Positions 16,522-25,296 of a DNA stretch of 33,269 nt are shown here, piece by piece. The stretch comes from an uncultured Victivallales bacterium. GTDB taxonomy: Bacteria; Verrucomicrobiota; Lentisphaeria; Oligosphaerales; JAFGRS01. Each line of letters begins with the position of its first letter. Within the stretch, counting starts at the first letter, position 1. The stretch covers positions 1 to 33,269 of the forward strand of contig CAILUI010000283.1 of NCBI GenBank assembly GCA_903837355.1. Direction: 5' to 3'. Both the position numbers and the translations under genes were made by a program. Below the pieces are notes generated by a model. The model had not been told where the DNA came from, ran no database searches, and saw nothing but the letters and a program-made list of their open reading frames with translations.

Positions 16522-19317
16522 ATGCACACACGGAACTCGCAGGAACGGCATGACGGCTCTCAGGGCAGGTCCCGTGTCATCCATGGGATCAGGCTCAGCC
16601 TGGTGGTTGCGGCCTGCTGCGTTGCGGGGGCGTGGGACGCCGCGGCGGGACATCAGGGGGATGTGGTTACTCCTGGCCGCATAAAGAGGGTGGCCTTCGG
16701 CGGTACTGCCGCATTCTCGGCGCAGTGCACCGAGGAGAGCGGGACGCACACGCTCCAATGGGACTTACCCCAGTGGAGCCTCACGTTGAGCGGTATCACG
16801 CAGGATACGGATGGATCAGACGGAGGTATCTCGGTATCCGGATCAGCGACGATGTGGTCCGGGTGCACCCAGGTCTGGGCCTCCTGCAACAGCAACCAAG
16901 GGCTCAATGGAATGCTGACCATCGTGGGAGTCGACGGCGTGACGTCCGACAAGGAGGTAACGTGCATACACAGTGCCGTAACCTTCACGGTCACCACCGA
17001 TCCACCGGGCAACGAGGATCTGGTGAATTGGTCTGGCGGAGGGTCGCCGGCAACACAGGCCGGGGGTGCCACGTTCACCACGAGCTGGAGCGCGACCGGT
17101 TCCTACACGGTCACGGCGACCTGTGGCACGAGCAGCAAGACCAAGACCGTCAAGGTGGTCAAGCCCACCGGGATCTCGGCCGACAGTGTGAGCGACACCA
17201 ACCCCGGCGTGGAAGCTCCGCTGCAGACCCTTACCGTCGTGTGCGGAACCGGGAGTGTGAGCATCGCCGCAACCGCCTCGCCCAGTGTGTCGGCCAGCGA
17301 CCTGCCAAGCTCGTGGGCCATCAGCAAGGTCAGCGGCAGTCTTGGTCTCGGGAGCACCCCCGGGAAACTGTCTGCGTCCGTGAGCAAGGCCACTCCCGGT
17401 GACATCACCGTGCAGGTGACATGCTGCGGCAGTTGCACCGAGCACTACCGGGTGAGAGTGGTGGTTGTTTCGGTAGCCATCAAGGCAGCGGACGGGGCGA
17501 ACGATCCCCCCAATGGGCTCTGCGTGAACACCTCCATGCAATACAAAGCGGTGGTCACCCCGCCGGTTGGCGGGACGTACAGTTGGACCACCACGAGTGG
17601 CAAGGTCACGCTGGCGAACGCCTCAAGCGACACGGTTACGGTCAATGCAGGCTCCGCCGCCAGCGGTTCCCCTGACGCGGAGACCATCAAAGTAGAGTTC
17701 ACACCCACGGGGAGCTCGGCACACTGCGATGCGACTCGTTCGCTGACCGTGGCAAAGATCGAGGTGACCAGCTTCCAGACGGCCGCCTACCTTCCCGGCA
17801 CCGACAACCCGTCTGACCCCGAATCGATGGGCGATGACGTCACGATCACCTACGTGATCAGCCCGACCGGCTACACCGTCGACGCCGCCGTGCTGGGAGT
17901 GAAGGACAAGGACGGCACGGTCGTCTACACCTGCAACACCATCGACAAGACGGGCGGAAGTCACAATCACGTCTGGAGTGTCTCGACCACCTCGCTGCGG
18001 AGCGTCAACTCCGACATGGACCCGTACAGGGCCGATGCCACAATCACGGTCAACGCGACGAACGGCTACCACTCGCTGGGCGGCATGGCGGTGCAGCAGA
18101 GCACCGCGAGCGTGGTTGCCGAGACGTCGGTGAAGACCAGCGCCCCCCTTGCCGAATGCATGGAAGGCCGGTACGTCACCTTCACGGCAACCGCGAGAGG
18201 CTTCGTCTCGGAGGACATCGCCTGGCCCCACAAGATCAACTTCACATTCCATTTCCAGCACGCCGACGGCACGCCTTGGACTGCCACGGACTGGTCGTTT
18301 GACTTGGTGGAAGACCATATCGCCGTTGCTGACAATGTGCCGGACGCGGATACAGACCACTCCTTCGAGACTCCCATCTACGTGACCGTGGCTGACGACT
18401 ATGGGCATGCGGCCACGTCTGCACAGATCACAATCAAGGTCTATGAGCTCTGGATCGAGCACTTCAAGGACAACGCGACGGGGAAGAACTGGAAGGTAGT
18501 TGCTAATCAGCCCATCGCCTACAAGGCCATCGCCTCGCCGGACTGCACGAACTGGGCCTGGGACATGCAGGACGGCCGCCCAAAGCAATGGAACCCCACA
18601 GGTGGAAATGCGATACAAGGGACCATGGCGATCCCGAACAGTGATCTTCCCAGTGATTCCGGCTGGGATCATCTCGGCGATGATTACGGGACGGTGGATG
18701 TCTTCTGCGAAGATGAGGAAGGCAACAATCATCACTTCTACTCCACTTCCATGAGCCCCTCAACGCAGGCCAGAGTGTTCTTCCTGAAAAACGAGACTAC
18801 ACACCCCGCTGGTACTACACCCAACTGGTACTACTATTGGAGGATGTTTCTGCCATGGGGACAGATTCAGACGTTGGCATACGATGCTGGCCTGGCTGCC
18901 TACGGGGAAACCGACCCTGCAAGTCGTGCAACGACGATCGGCCCCGTTGCCGGAGCGTTTAATGGCGTGACGGGGCACCGTGGAATCCATACGGCCTACG
19001 AGACGTTGGCTCACGAGAGCCATCATATTGTCCTTTGGAATGGATGGTGGGGAGTTGGGGGGACGCCTGTCCCGGCTCAGGATACGGACGGTGACCAGTA
19101 TCCTGACAACTGGGAGACAACCGACCCCGGAGCCATCGCCGCGGGCTTTGCCGTACCTCAGGACGACAGGTATTCGCTAGGCTCTGGTCATGCAGGCTAC
19201 GACTATGAGGAACAGGAGTGCGAACAAGTGGAGAGGGCACTGGACGAGGATGCGTTTGATAGCAAAGACTGGTCCATGGATCCGTTGAACGTCAACCAAG
19301 GGAAACAGTGGCCATAG
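16522..19317 (+). CDS. Secreted Ig-like multidomain protein with HExxH metalloprotease motif
   Basis: A 931-residue exported protein. ATG 16522 is chosen: GGGAGGG lies about eight bases upstream and a signal peptide follows (RLSLVVAACCVAGAWDAAAG). The frame also stays open far back into the preceding gene, but without a sensible start. Residues 50-700 are a string of Ser/Thr/Val-rich beta domains of PKD or bacterial Ig type, for example SWSATGSYTVTATCGTSSKT and YSWTTTSGKVTLANASSDTV, with cysteine pairs. The C-terminal part has TAYETLAHESHHIVLWNGW, in which HESHH (831-835) fits HExxH, the zinc-metalloprotease signature. It is followed by DTDGDQYPDNWE, a thrombospondin-type-3 calcium loop, and acidic residues (CEQVERALDEDAFD) that could supply the third ligand. 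No protease family was identified. It may cleave or anchor surface proteins. Confidence 0.75.
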   Translation: MHTRNSQERHDGSQGRSRVIHGIRLSLVVAACCVAGAWDAAAGHQGDVVTPGRIKRVAFGGTAAFSAQCTEESGTHTLQWDLPQWSLTLSGITQDTDGSDGGISVSGSATMWSGCTQVWASCNSNQGLNGMLTIVGVDGVTSDKEVTCIHSAVTFTVTTDPPGNEDLVNWSGGGSPATQAGGATFTTSWSATGSYTVTATCGTSSKTKTVKVVKPTGISADSVSDTNPGVEAPLQTLTVVCGTGSVSIAATASPSVSASDLPSSWAISKVSGSLGLGSTPGKLSASVSKATPGDITVQVTCCGSCTEHYRVRVVVVSVAIKAADGANDPPNGLCVNTSMQYKAVVTPPVGGTYSWTTTSGKVTLANASSDTVTVNAGSAASGSPDAETIKVEFTPTGSSAHCDATRSLTVAKIEVTSFQTAAYLPGTDNPSDPESMGDDVTITYVISPTGYTVDAAVLGVKDKDGTVVYTCNTIDKTGGSHNHVWSVSTTSLRSVNSDMDPYRADATITVNATNGYHSLGGMAVQQSTASVVAETSVKTSAPLAECMEGRYVTFTATARGFVSEDIAWPHKINFTFHFQHADGTPWTATDWSFDLVEDHIAVADNVPDADTDHSFETPIYVTVADDYGHAATSAQITIKVYELWIEHFKDNATGKNWKVVANQPIAYKAIASPDCTNWAWDMQDGRPKQWNPTGGNAIQGTMAIPNSDLPSDSGWDHLGDDYGTVDVFCEDEEGNNHHFYSTSMSPSTQARVFFLKNETTHPAGTTPNWYYYWRMFLPWGQIQTLAYDAGLAAYGETDPASRATTIGPVAGAFNGVTGHRGIHTAYETLAHESHHIVLWNGWWGVGGTPVPAQDTDGDQYPDNWETTDPGAIAAGFAVPQDDRYSLGSGHAGYDYEEQECEQVERALDEDAFDSKDWSMDPLNVNQGKQWP

Positions 19318-19351
19318 CAGCCCGGGGCACTGCGCAATAGGAGGTACCGAT

Positions 19352-20143
19352 ATGAGTGGGCTAGGACACGCGCTTGTCGTCATGTTTACTATCACTCTTG
19401 TCAACGGATTGGCATCCGCGGCTGGCCCTGCGATTGGCGACCCCGTTGGGACACCCGAAGGGGTGAAGGTGCGCGGTCGCATGGAGAGGGTTCTGCAAGA
19501 TCCAGACCGGTACTTCTCGGATATCGCTCCCCTAGTTGAAGAGGTACGTACGAACAGAATGGTTGAGTTCCGCTCTTCCCTTCAGAAGCTTCTAGTCTTG
19601 ATGCAGGAGAAGAGTAGGCCTTCCTACACAAGACGGGTTAACCCAGAGCAACGCGTGATGCGTGCTATTGCTGCAACGTTGTTCGCGCTGGATGTGCACG
19701 AGAAGGGGGTATCGGCAGGAAGCGACACCGTCGAGTTCGTCTTGGGCCGTATCGGGGAACTGAGTGCCAGGGGGCATTCGTACGACGCTCAGACCGACTT
19801 CTTGAGGCAGAACGCGACAGAACTGTATCAGGGGTTATTGAGTAGCCTTGATCGCTGTCAAGAGGACAAAGCCAAGGAAACGGTTTTGCTGGCACTACGT
19901 AGCTGCCACGCCACGGGGTTGGAAGACGAGCTATTGGCGCGCGTGCCTTCCTACGAAAATCAGCCGTACGTGCTTTCGCGAATCCTCGGTACCTTGTCGG
20001 AAGTAGGCGGAGACAAGTCTGCCGTGTGTTTCCGGCAGATTGCGACAACAGGTCCAGAGGATATGCGTGACGTCGCCAGACGCTGTCTTGAACGATTGGC
20101 GGCTCTGCGGCAAGGGAAGTTGCCGCCAAGGGGAGATCAGTAG
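19352..20143 (+). CDS. Small exported helical protein, function unknown
   Basis: A 263-residue protein with an excellent ribosome site (AGGAGGT, eight to nine bases before ATG) and a signal peptide (LVVMFTITLVNGLASAA). The mature part is almost entirely helical. The second half shows HEAT-like helix pairs such as ETVLLALRSCHATGLEDELL and YVLSRILGTLSEVGGDKSAV followed by a closing helix. Third-position GC is somewhat lower than in the flanking genes. It follows the HExxH protein after 34 bp and precedes another helical protein after 29 bp, so the three probably form an operon. No domain I can name with confidence. Confidence 0.7.
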   Translation: MSGLGHALVVMFTITLVNGLASAAGPAIGDPVGTPEGVKVRGRMERVLQDPDRYFSDIAPLVEEVRTNRMVEFRSSLQKLLVLMQEKSRPSYTRRVNPEQRVMRAIAATLFALDVHEKGVSAGSDTVEFVLGRIGELSARGHSYDAQTDFLRQNATELYQGLLSSLDRCQEDKAKETVLLALRSCHATGLEDELLARVPSYENQPYVLSRILGTLSEVGGDKSAVCFRQIATTGPEDMRDVARRCLERLAALRQGKLPPRGDQ

Positions 20144-20172
20144 CTGTGAGTTGAGCAGAAAGGGAACCGGAA

Positions 20173-20976
20173 GTGAAGAGGGCTGTGGCCGGCGTCGTGT
20201 CTAGTCTCTGCTGTATCGCGGCAGTGGTTCTTTGGTTTCACATGTCCGACCGGGAAGACGCTGCGCGTGCGAAGGAGGCAGCGGCGGGGCCTGGCCAGGC
20301 TACCCAAGTCCTGCAGCCACCGTCCGTGACCCCGTCCGAGACGACTGCCGCGCCGAAGGCTGGCGAGGGCACCCCGGCGACGGGTGAGAGGGAGAAGCGT
20401 CCGCCCGAGTTCTCAAGGCCTGAGGACCGGGGCGAGGACCTCTCTGCTCTACCGGTTCCCGACCTGGTCAAGCGGCTCGCGGAGTCTAGGGACACCGCCG
20501 AACTCCGCAAAGCTGCGAAGGCTCTCGGGGACAAGGGTTTGGCTGGCGAGTTGGCCTTGTCCGACACGGAGAAGGCGGCGGTTCACGACGTGGTCGTGCG
20601 CTACCTGAGTCAGAGCGGATCCAAGGATTCGAACGAGCGGACCGAGGCACGCCAGCAGGTCGAGCGGTTGTGGCATACATCCGCCCCTGCGCTCTTGGAG
20701 AAGGTGGACAGCTCCGAGCCGGGCGTAGCCGAGTTGGCGATCAAGTCGCTCATCCTGATGCGCAACGAAGCCATCGTCAACGCCCTGATCGAGAAGGCGC
20801 AGAAGGCGCAGAACCCCCGGTCCAAGGGCATGGCCCTGTTTGCCTTGAGCATGATGACTGAGCAGCGCGAGTCACTCATCCCTGGCCGTACCTGCATGGG
20901 TGAAGCGCAGTCGAAGGCCCTGTTCGGCCGCCTGATCAAGCCGGTCCTGGAGGCGAACCCACGCCCCGCCGAGTGA
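20173..20976 (+). CDS. Membrane-anchored HEAT-repeat-like protein
   Basis: A 267-residue protein starting at GTG 20173 with AAAGGGA upstream. Residues 4-23 (AVAGVVSSLCCIAAVVLWFH) form an uncleaved signal anchor. A Pro/Ala/Glu-rich linker (30-90) leads to a helical domain. Its repeated pattern fits HEAT or ARM type alpha-repeats: LVKRLAESRDTAELRKAAKA, VAELAIKSLILMRNEAIVNA, KGMALFALSMMTEQRESLI. Such repeats usually act as binding scaffolds. It is the last gene of the probable 16522-20976 operon and converges on the PEGA gene. Function unknown. Confidence 0.72.
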   Translation: MKRAVAGVVSSLCCIAAVVLWFHMSDREDAARAKEAAAGPGQATQVLQPPSVTPSETTAAPKAGEGTPATGEREKRPPEFSRPEDRGEDLSALPVPDLVKRLAESRDTAELRKAAKALGDKGLAGELALSDTEKAAVHDVVVRYLSQSGSKDSNERTEARQQVERLWHTSAPALLEKVDSSEPGVAELAIKSLILMRNEAIVNALIEKAQKAQNPRSKGMALFALSMMTEQRESLIPGRTCMGEAQSKALFGRLIKPVLEANPRPAE

Positions 20977-21134
20977 TGGTGCAGTTCCCCGATTCCTCGT
21001 CAGGTGGGATGGAGTGAGACGACGGTCGCACCCGCAGGGGACCAACACCCAGAGAAGCAAGCGTCGTGCCTGACCCATCTGGCGGCGGGGTCGGGTGCAA
21101 AGCTGTGCTGCGACCTGTCGGGTGGGGCCAGACG

Positions 21135-22082
21135 TCATCTCCCCGTGAGCCCCCTCAGACTGGCGATCGCAGCCAGCTCCCGGTCGTCCGGGTACAGGCG
21201 CCGGCCCGCGGCGAACGCCTCCTCGGCCTTCTGTCGTTCTCCCAGCACATCGAGGATCTCGGCATACTTCGCGTACAGAGCGCCGCTGCCCTTGGGGTAC
21301 TCCCGCAACAGCCCCTCGATCATCCCCCGGAGCGCCTCACGGGCCACCTTCACCTCCGCTTCGTTCCCATACTGATACTGGACGGTGGCGACCCGTTGCA
21401 CTTCCGACCACAAGCGGCTTGCATCGATCCCGGGGACGGTCAGCACGACGCGGATCCCCCTTGCGAATACGGCCATCGCATCGTCGTAACGCTTCTCGAG
21501 GACGTAGTGGTGGCCAAGGTCGGCGAAGGCGGGCATCTTGTGGGGGTCGTCCAACAGGCATTGGAGGTAGTACGCCTCCGCCAGGCTCGGCAGACTGACG
21601 TCGACGCGTGTGTCATCGGCAGACGCGCCGAGGGTCAGGCGCTGCTCGACCTGCTGCCTGCCCTTCATCCGGAAGACCAACGCGACGGTGCCCGGGGGCA
21701 GGTCGGTGAGTCGCAACGGCGTCCTGCCGCGTAGCTCGCCATCGACGTAGACCTCGGCGCCCGGCGGCTGCGAGCGGCACTCGACCGCACAGGAGGGTTC
21801 CTGCTTGAGGGCGACGTGGAGACGCCCCAGACGGGGGGCGTTCCTGGCGGTGAGGACGGTCTCCCAGTCCTGGTAGCCCGGCTGCGAGACGCGCAGATGG
21901 ACTTCGCCCCGGGCGGGGACGGTGACCTGCTGCGGGGCCGGACCCCGGAGCTCGGAGTCCACCCAGACGGCGGCCTGGGGCGGTGTAGACTCGATAGGCA
22001 CCAGGGTCTCGCGACCGCACCCGGCCAGCAGCAGCACCGCTACGGCAAGGCCCGCCCGCACTAACGACGCCGTGGTCTGCAT
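21135..22082 (-). CDS. PEGA-domain lipoprotein with TPR-like C-terminus
   Basis: A 315-residue protein on the minus strand. The start at 22082 gives a textbook lipoprotein signal: hydrophobic residues 5-20 and lipobox LLAGC with Cys22. The frame extends further upstream to 22436, but that part overlaps the neighbouring gene and looks non-coding. Two PEGA-type beta domains follow: about 28-78 (STPPQAAVWVDSELRGPAPQ, then VSQPGYQDWE) and about 88-140 (SQPPGAEVYVDGELRGRTPL). PEGA domains are found in surface and S-layer-associated proteins. The last 160 residues are helical repeats including HYVLEKRYDDAMAVFARGI and KYAEILDVLGERQKAEEAF. It would sit on a membrane facing the periplasm. The 908-residue protein gene lies upstream in the same direction, 227 bp away. 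Confidence 0.85.
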   Translation of the reverse strand: MQTTASLVRAGLAVAVLLLAGCGRETLVPIESTPPQAAVWVDSELRGPAPQQVTVPARGEVHLRVSQPGYQDWETVLTARNAPRLGRLHVALKQEPSCAVECRSQPPGAEVYVDGELRGRTPLRLTDLPPGTVALVFRMKGRQQVEQRLTLGASADDTRVDVSLPSLAEAYYLQCLLDDPHKMPAFADLGHHYVLEKRYDDAMAVFARGIRVVLTVPGIDASRLWSEVQRVATVQYQYGNEAEVKVAREALRGMIEGLLREYPKGSGALYAKYAEILDVLGERQKAEEAFAAGRRLYPDDRELAAIASLRGLTGR

Positions 22083-22123
22083 ACCTGCAGGACGGCATGT
22101 CGGAAGCAGGGGGACGATCCTCC

Positions 22124-22147
22124 CGCAAAGACGCAGAGGCGCAGAGG
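22124..22147. repeat. CGCAAAGACGCAGAGG-type intergenic repeat
   Basis: The bases read CGCAAAGACGCAGAGG followed by CGCAGAGG, a 24-base purine-rich short tandem motif. Very similar strings recur in intergenic DNA of several phyla (recalled, not searched) and give rise to spurious peptides with LCASASLR when translated. It lies just upstream of the PEGA gene. Confidence 0.6.
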
Positions 22148-22309
22148 AGGATGGAGAAACGGGAACCGTGCCGGCAGAGCGTATGAGACAAGGCGGAGAG
22201 CGGTGTCGAGCCACCGACACTCCAAAGCGCGACCTGACGGCTCGCGCAGTTCCAGGCCGAGTCCCGACCGACGCGGGGCTCCTTGGACCATCCTGGCTGT
22301 GGGTTGGCA

Positions 22310-25036
22310 TCAGATGCCGTCCCCGTCGTAAGGTGTTCTGGGCACCTCGACACTCGCCGACGCCGGGGCCGCCGGCAGATCGCCATCCGTGGAGACGCGA
22401 ACTTGCGCGAACATGACCCCGTTGTTCCACGTCCACAGTCCGAAGCGGTCGCCTGGCAGCGGGTCGGGGTCCAGCACGCTCGCCACCTTCCTGCCATCGA
22501 CCCAGAATGCCAGAGTGTCACTGTGCTTGCGGATCTTGACATGGAACCAGCGCCTATGGGTCTCTACCTCACGGGGGATCACCACCTGGGCATTCTCGGC
22601 CAGCACCGTCTTGCCACGGAGGATGTAGGACGCCTTGTCGTCCCAACCGCCGAAGAGGAAACTGTAGCCGCTGACGATGTCGCTTCCGTCCGCACCGAGC
22701 ACGGCGTTGAAGTCCGCCGCGTAGTTGTAGGTCGTGCCGCGCTCCCGGTCCATCTTGGGGCCGGCGAAGAATTCGAGGGTGACGTTTCGGCCGTGTTGTC
22801 GCTTGCTCCAGTTGCAGGCCAGACCGTGCTGTCGCGATCCCGAGTAGAAGGACCAGCGGGGGTCACACTGCCAGCGGTTCGTGATCTCCCAGACCCCGGC
22901 CACGGGGAGCCAGTCTGTCGGTGCCTCCTGGAAAGAGCACGATCTCACCCCGTCTGCCCTGATCTGGACGGCACGGGCCCACACTTCCGGGGAGCCGTCG
23001 CCGTACCGGCCTATCTGGCAGAGCCCTGCCAGAGCCTGCGGCAGCGGTTCATTCCAGACAACCGCGCCATTGACGCGTGCAAGCAGGCGGTCGCGCCTCC
23101 TCTCCAGGGCGAGTGATGTCACCTTTGCGGCCGGAGCCTGCCGCAGGACCCGCTCAGGCGACAGAACCAGTTGGATCTCCCGCTCAGCATCCTTGCCCAC
23201 CAGGCGCAGGCGTGCACGGTGCCCCTCCTCGCTGCCGCCGCCGCCGCGACATACCAGCCCGATCTCACTGCCGAGCACGATGTCGCTGAGTTTCCCCATG
23301 TCGATCTCGACGGAGAAATCCTGCCAGAGGTCCAGGCTGTGCCAGTAGACTTGCTCGCCCGCCGTTTCCTCCAGTGTCCATTCGAAGGCCGGGCTGCTCC
23401 AGGTCTGCATGCTCTCCTCGTGCGTGAAGGTCTCCACGCGATCCTGAATCGAGGGCAGCGGCAGTTGCGGCCGAACCGTCAGGCGCTCAAGGAGCATGGC
23501 CTGGGCGCCAGGGAGGACCATCGCTTCGCAACTCCCCCGGTTGAGCCCGCGGATCCCGGAACCGAGGCAGACGAGACGCCCATCGACGCACGCCCAGCAC
23601 TCGTCCTCGTGTGCATGCAGGCTGATGGTACCGGGGTCGGCCACCAACTCCAGGCGGGCATCGGCGAGGCGCTGCTCCTGGCCGCCTCTTCTCACGAAAA
23701 GCTGTGCCTCGGCTCCTGCGCCGGTACTTGAGACCCGGAAACCAACGCAGTCGCTGTTGCCGCTCTGGCGGGCGCGTAGCTCGATGGAAGCCCCTGGCGC
23801 ATTGAGCCCGCGCAGGCTGGCCTCCACGGAGACGTTGTCCCTGACGATGCCGCGCACCGCGAATCTGCCCCCGCTGCCGGGGATGCGTACCCCTTGTGGG
23901 GTCAACTCAACCGGGGCGTTCTGGCCGGCGTTGTCAACCGGCTCGCACAACGCCGCCAAGCCCGTGCTGGCATCGAGGTCGGCCGAAGCGGTGGGCTCAA
24001 CCGTTACATCGTCGAACACGGCTCCCCTGCCGCCCTGGGTCCACAGGCCAATCTGGCCGCCGAGGAACGGGGTTGGATCGGCGGCCCGGAGGACAGCGCG
24101 CCCGTCGACGAATGCGGTGATCTGCCCGTCCAGTTGCGCGACCCGCAACTGCAGCCACTGCGAAGGCAGGAACTGCATGTCGGCCTTGGCCAGAACCGAC
24201 TCGACGCCACCGAGCACCTTCACCACCTGCAACTGCGAGCCTGCACTCTCGGAGGGCAGGAGCCAGCGCAACTGGTAGCCATTCCCCGCGTCGACGCGGC
24301 ACAGCAGCAGCCCGAAGGCGCTGCCGGGAAGGGGCTGAACCGCGACGGTCAGCTCGTAGTTCCGCCAGAACCAGAGCCCCGCCACCGCAGTGGCCGGTTC
24401 ACCCTTGCCCCAGAAGGAGAAGGGATTGGCGCTGCGGATCGGGTTCTGCAGCGCATGGACCCGCCACGTGCCCTGCTCGGACTGCCATTCACCCAGTTCG
24501 CCTTCCCCGTGCATGAAGTCGTCGGTGAAGAACGGCGGTTCGGTCTTCTGGAAACGGAAGGTCACGAATGGGGTGGCGGCGCCTGCCACCTCGCAGGTGC
24601 TGCTCCGCCAGTTCTCGATGGTACACGGAGCCACGAGAACGCGCTGCAGGTTCAGGAAGACGCCGATCGAGTCAGCGCTCTTCACCACCTGGAAGGACTC
24701 CCCCGTGGTGGGGGTGCGGGGCCAGGCGGACCGGGCGACCTCGCGGACATCTGCCGGCCCGGTGGCTTCTGAGACGCGGACCTCGTCCCGGCCGCAGACG
24801 ACATCGATAGCCCGGGTCTGGCCGTTCAGCCGTACCCGACACTGCTGCGCCCCGTCCCACGGCGCGGTGAGGGTCCCGGTCCAGACGAACTCGCGCGGCA
24901 GCGTAGCGCGCTCAGCCGCAGGCGACCAGGCCGAGGGCACACCGGATGCCTTCTCGACGGCAGGACGGGACACCTGAGTCAGCCGGACAGCGATCAGCAA
25001 GGCGGCGACCAGCGCCACGGCGCCAGCTACCTGCAT
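22310..25036 (-). CDS. Large exported protein with tandem concanavalin-like (LamG/DUF1080-type) domains
   Basis: A 908-residue protein. ATG 25036 is preferred over GTG 25057 because CAAGGGAAA is just upstream, and the protein then starts directly with a signal anchor (MQVAGAVALVAALLIAVRLT). After a beta-rich N-terminal part, several concanavalin-A-like jelly-roll domains follow. One lies at about 180-350 (GEWQSEQGTWRVHA, YELTVAVQPLPGSAFGLLLC, GQIGLWTQGGRGAVFDDVTV). Less regular ones lie at about 380-520 and 540-700. The last is at about 710-885 (WLPVAGVWEITNRWQCDPRW, LAFWVDGRKVASVL, DRFGLWTWNNGVMFAQVRVS). These domains bind or hydrolyse polysaccharides in related proteins. No catalytic residues can be named here, so a binding role is more likely. 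Confidence 0.78.
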   Translation of the reverse strand: MQVAGAVALVAALLIAVRLTQVSRPAVEKASGVPSAWSPAAERATLPREFVWTGTLTAPWDGAQQCRVRLNGQTRAIDVVCGRDEVRVSEATGPADVREVARSAWPRTPTTGESFQVVKSADSIGVFLNLQRVLVAPCTIENWRSSTCEVAGAATPFVTFRFQKTEPPFFTDDFMHGEGELGEWQSEQGTWRVHALQNPIRSANPFSFWGKGEPATAVAGLWFWRNYELTVAVQPLPGSAFGLLLCRVDAGNGYQLRWLLPSESAGSQLQVVKVLGGVESVLAKADMQFLPSQWLQLRVAQLDGQITAFVDGRAVLRAADPTPFLGGQIGLWTQGGRGAVFDDVTVEPTASADLDASTGLAALCEPVDNAGQNAPVELTPQGVRIPGSGGRFAVRGIVRDNVSVEASLRGLNAPGASIELRARQSGNSDCVGFRVSSTGAGAEAQLFVRRGGQEQRLADARLELVADPGTISLHAHEDECWACVDGRLVCLGSGIRGLNRGSCEAMVLPGAQAMLLERLTVRPQLPLPSIQDRVETFTHEESMQTWSSPAFEWTLEETAGEQVYWHSLDLWQDFSVEIDMGKLSDIVLGSEIGLVCRGGGGSEEGHRARLRLVGKDAEREIQLVLSPERVLRQAPAAKVTSLALERRRDRLLARVNGAVVWNEPLPQALAGLCQIGRYGDGSPEVWARAVQIRADGVRSCSFQEAPTDWLPVAGVWEITNRWQCDPRWSFYSGSRQHGLACNWSKRQHGRNVTLEFFAGPKMDRERGTTYNYAADFNAVLGADGSDIVSGYSFLFGGWDDKASYILRGKTVLAENAQVVIPREVETHRRWFHVKIRKHSDTLAFWVDGRKVASVLDPDPLPGDRFGLWTWNNGVMFAQVRVSTDGDLPAAPASASVEVPRTPYDGDGI

Positions 25037-25119
25037 GGCTTTCCCTTGCCTGTGCACGCCTCAGGACTCCTGCGAGCGCTCAAACGCACGGCGGCGGATC
25101 GTGCCCGCCGTGCAGTACG

Positions 25120-25165
25120 CGCGGGTGCCCCCACCCGCGACGGGTGCCGCGTGAGGGCACGCGGC
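25120..25165. promoter_or_regulatory. Two GC-rich hairpins in the divergent promoter region
   Basis: Two adjacent perfect 8 bp stems lie between the divergent genes. The first is CGCGGGTG/CACCCGCG with a CCCC loop (25120-25139), the second GCCGCGTG/CACGCGGC with an AGGG loop (25146-25165). They are followed by a 10-base direct repeat GCGGCCGTAC. Neither has a T-run. They could be operators, RNA leader elements or attenuators of the minus-strand gene. Confidence 0.45.
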
Positions 25166-25229
25166 CGTACGTCGCCCGCGGCCCACCGCGGCCGTACCGC
25201 CACCGGTGTGGTAACCGGGGCACCCAGGC

Positions 25230-25257
25230 TGGAACTCCATGACCCTCACGGTAGAAT
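25230..25257 (+). promoter_or_regulatory. Candidate promoter of the CBM9-like gene
   Basis: TGGAAC at 25230-25235 and TAGAAT at 25252-25257 are separated by 16 bases and lie 40 bases before ATG 25297. The GGAAC core resembles many ECF -35 elements, which is of interest because two ECF factors are encoded in this window, but the link is speculative. Confidence 0.3.
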
Positions 25258-25296
25258 ATCGGCTGTCAATACTACTGATTCCAGCAAGAGGCGGGC

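Noticed and set aside
22083..22436. N-terminal extension of the PEGA lipoprotein frame
   Set aside because: It would bury the lipoprotein signal inside the protein, overlaps the neighbouring gene and covers an intergenic repeat.
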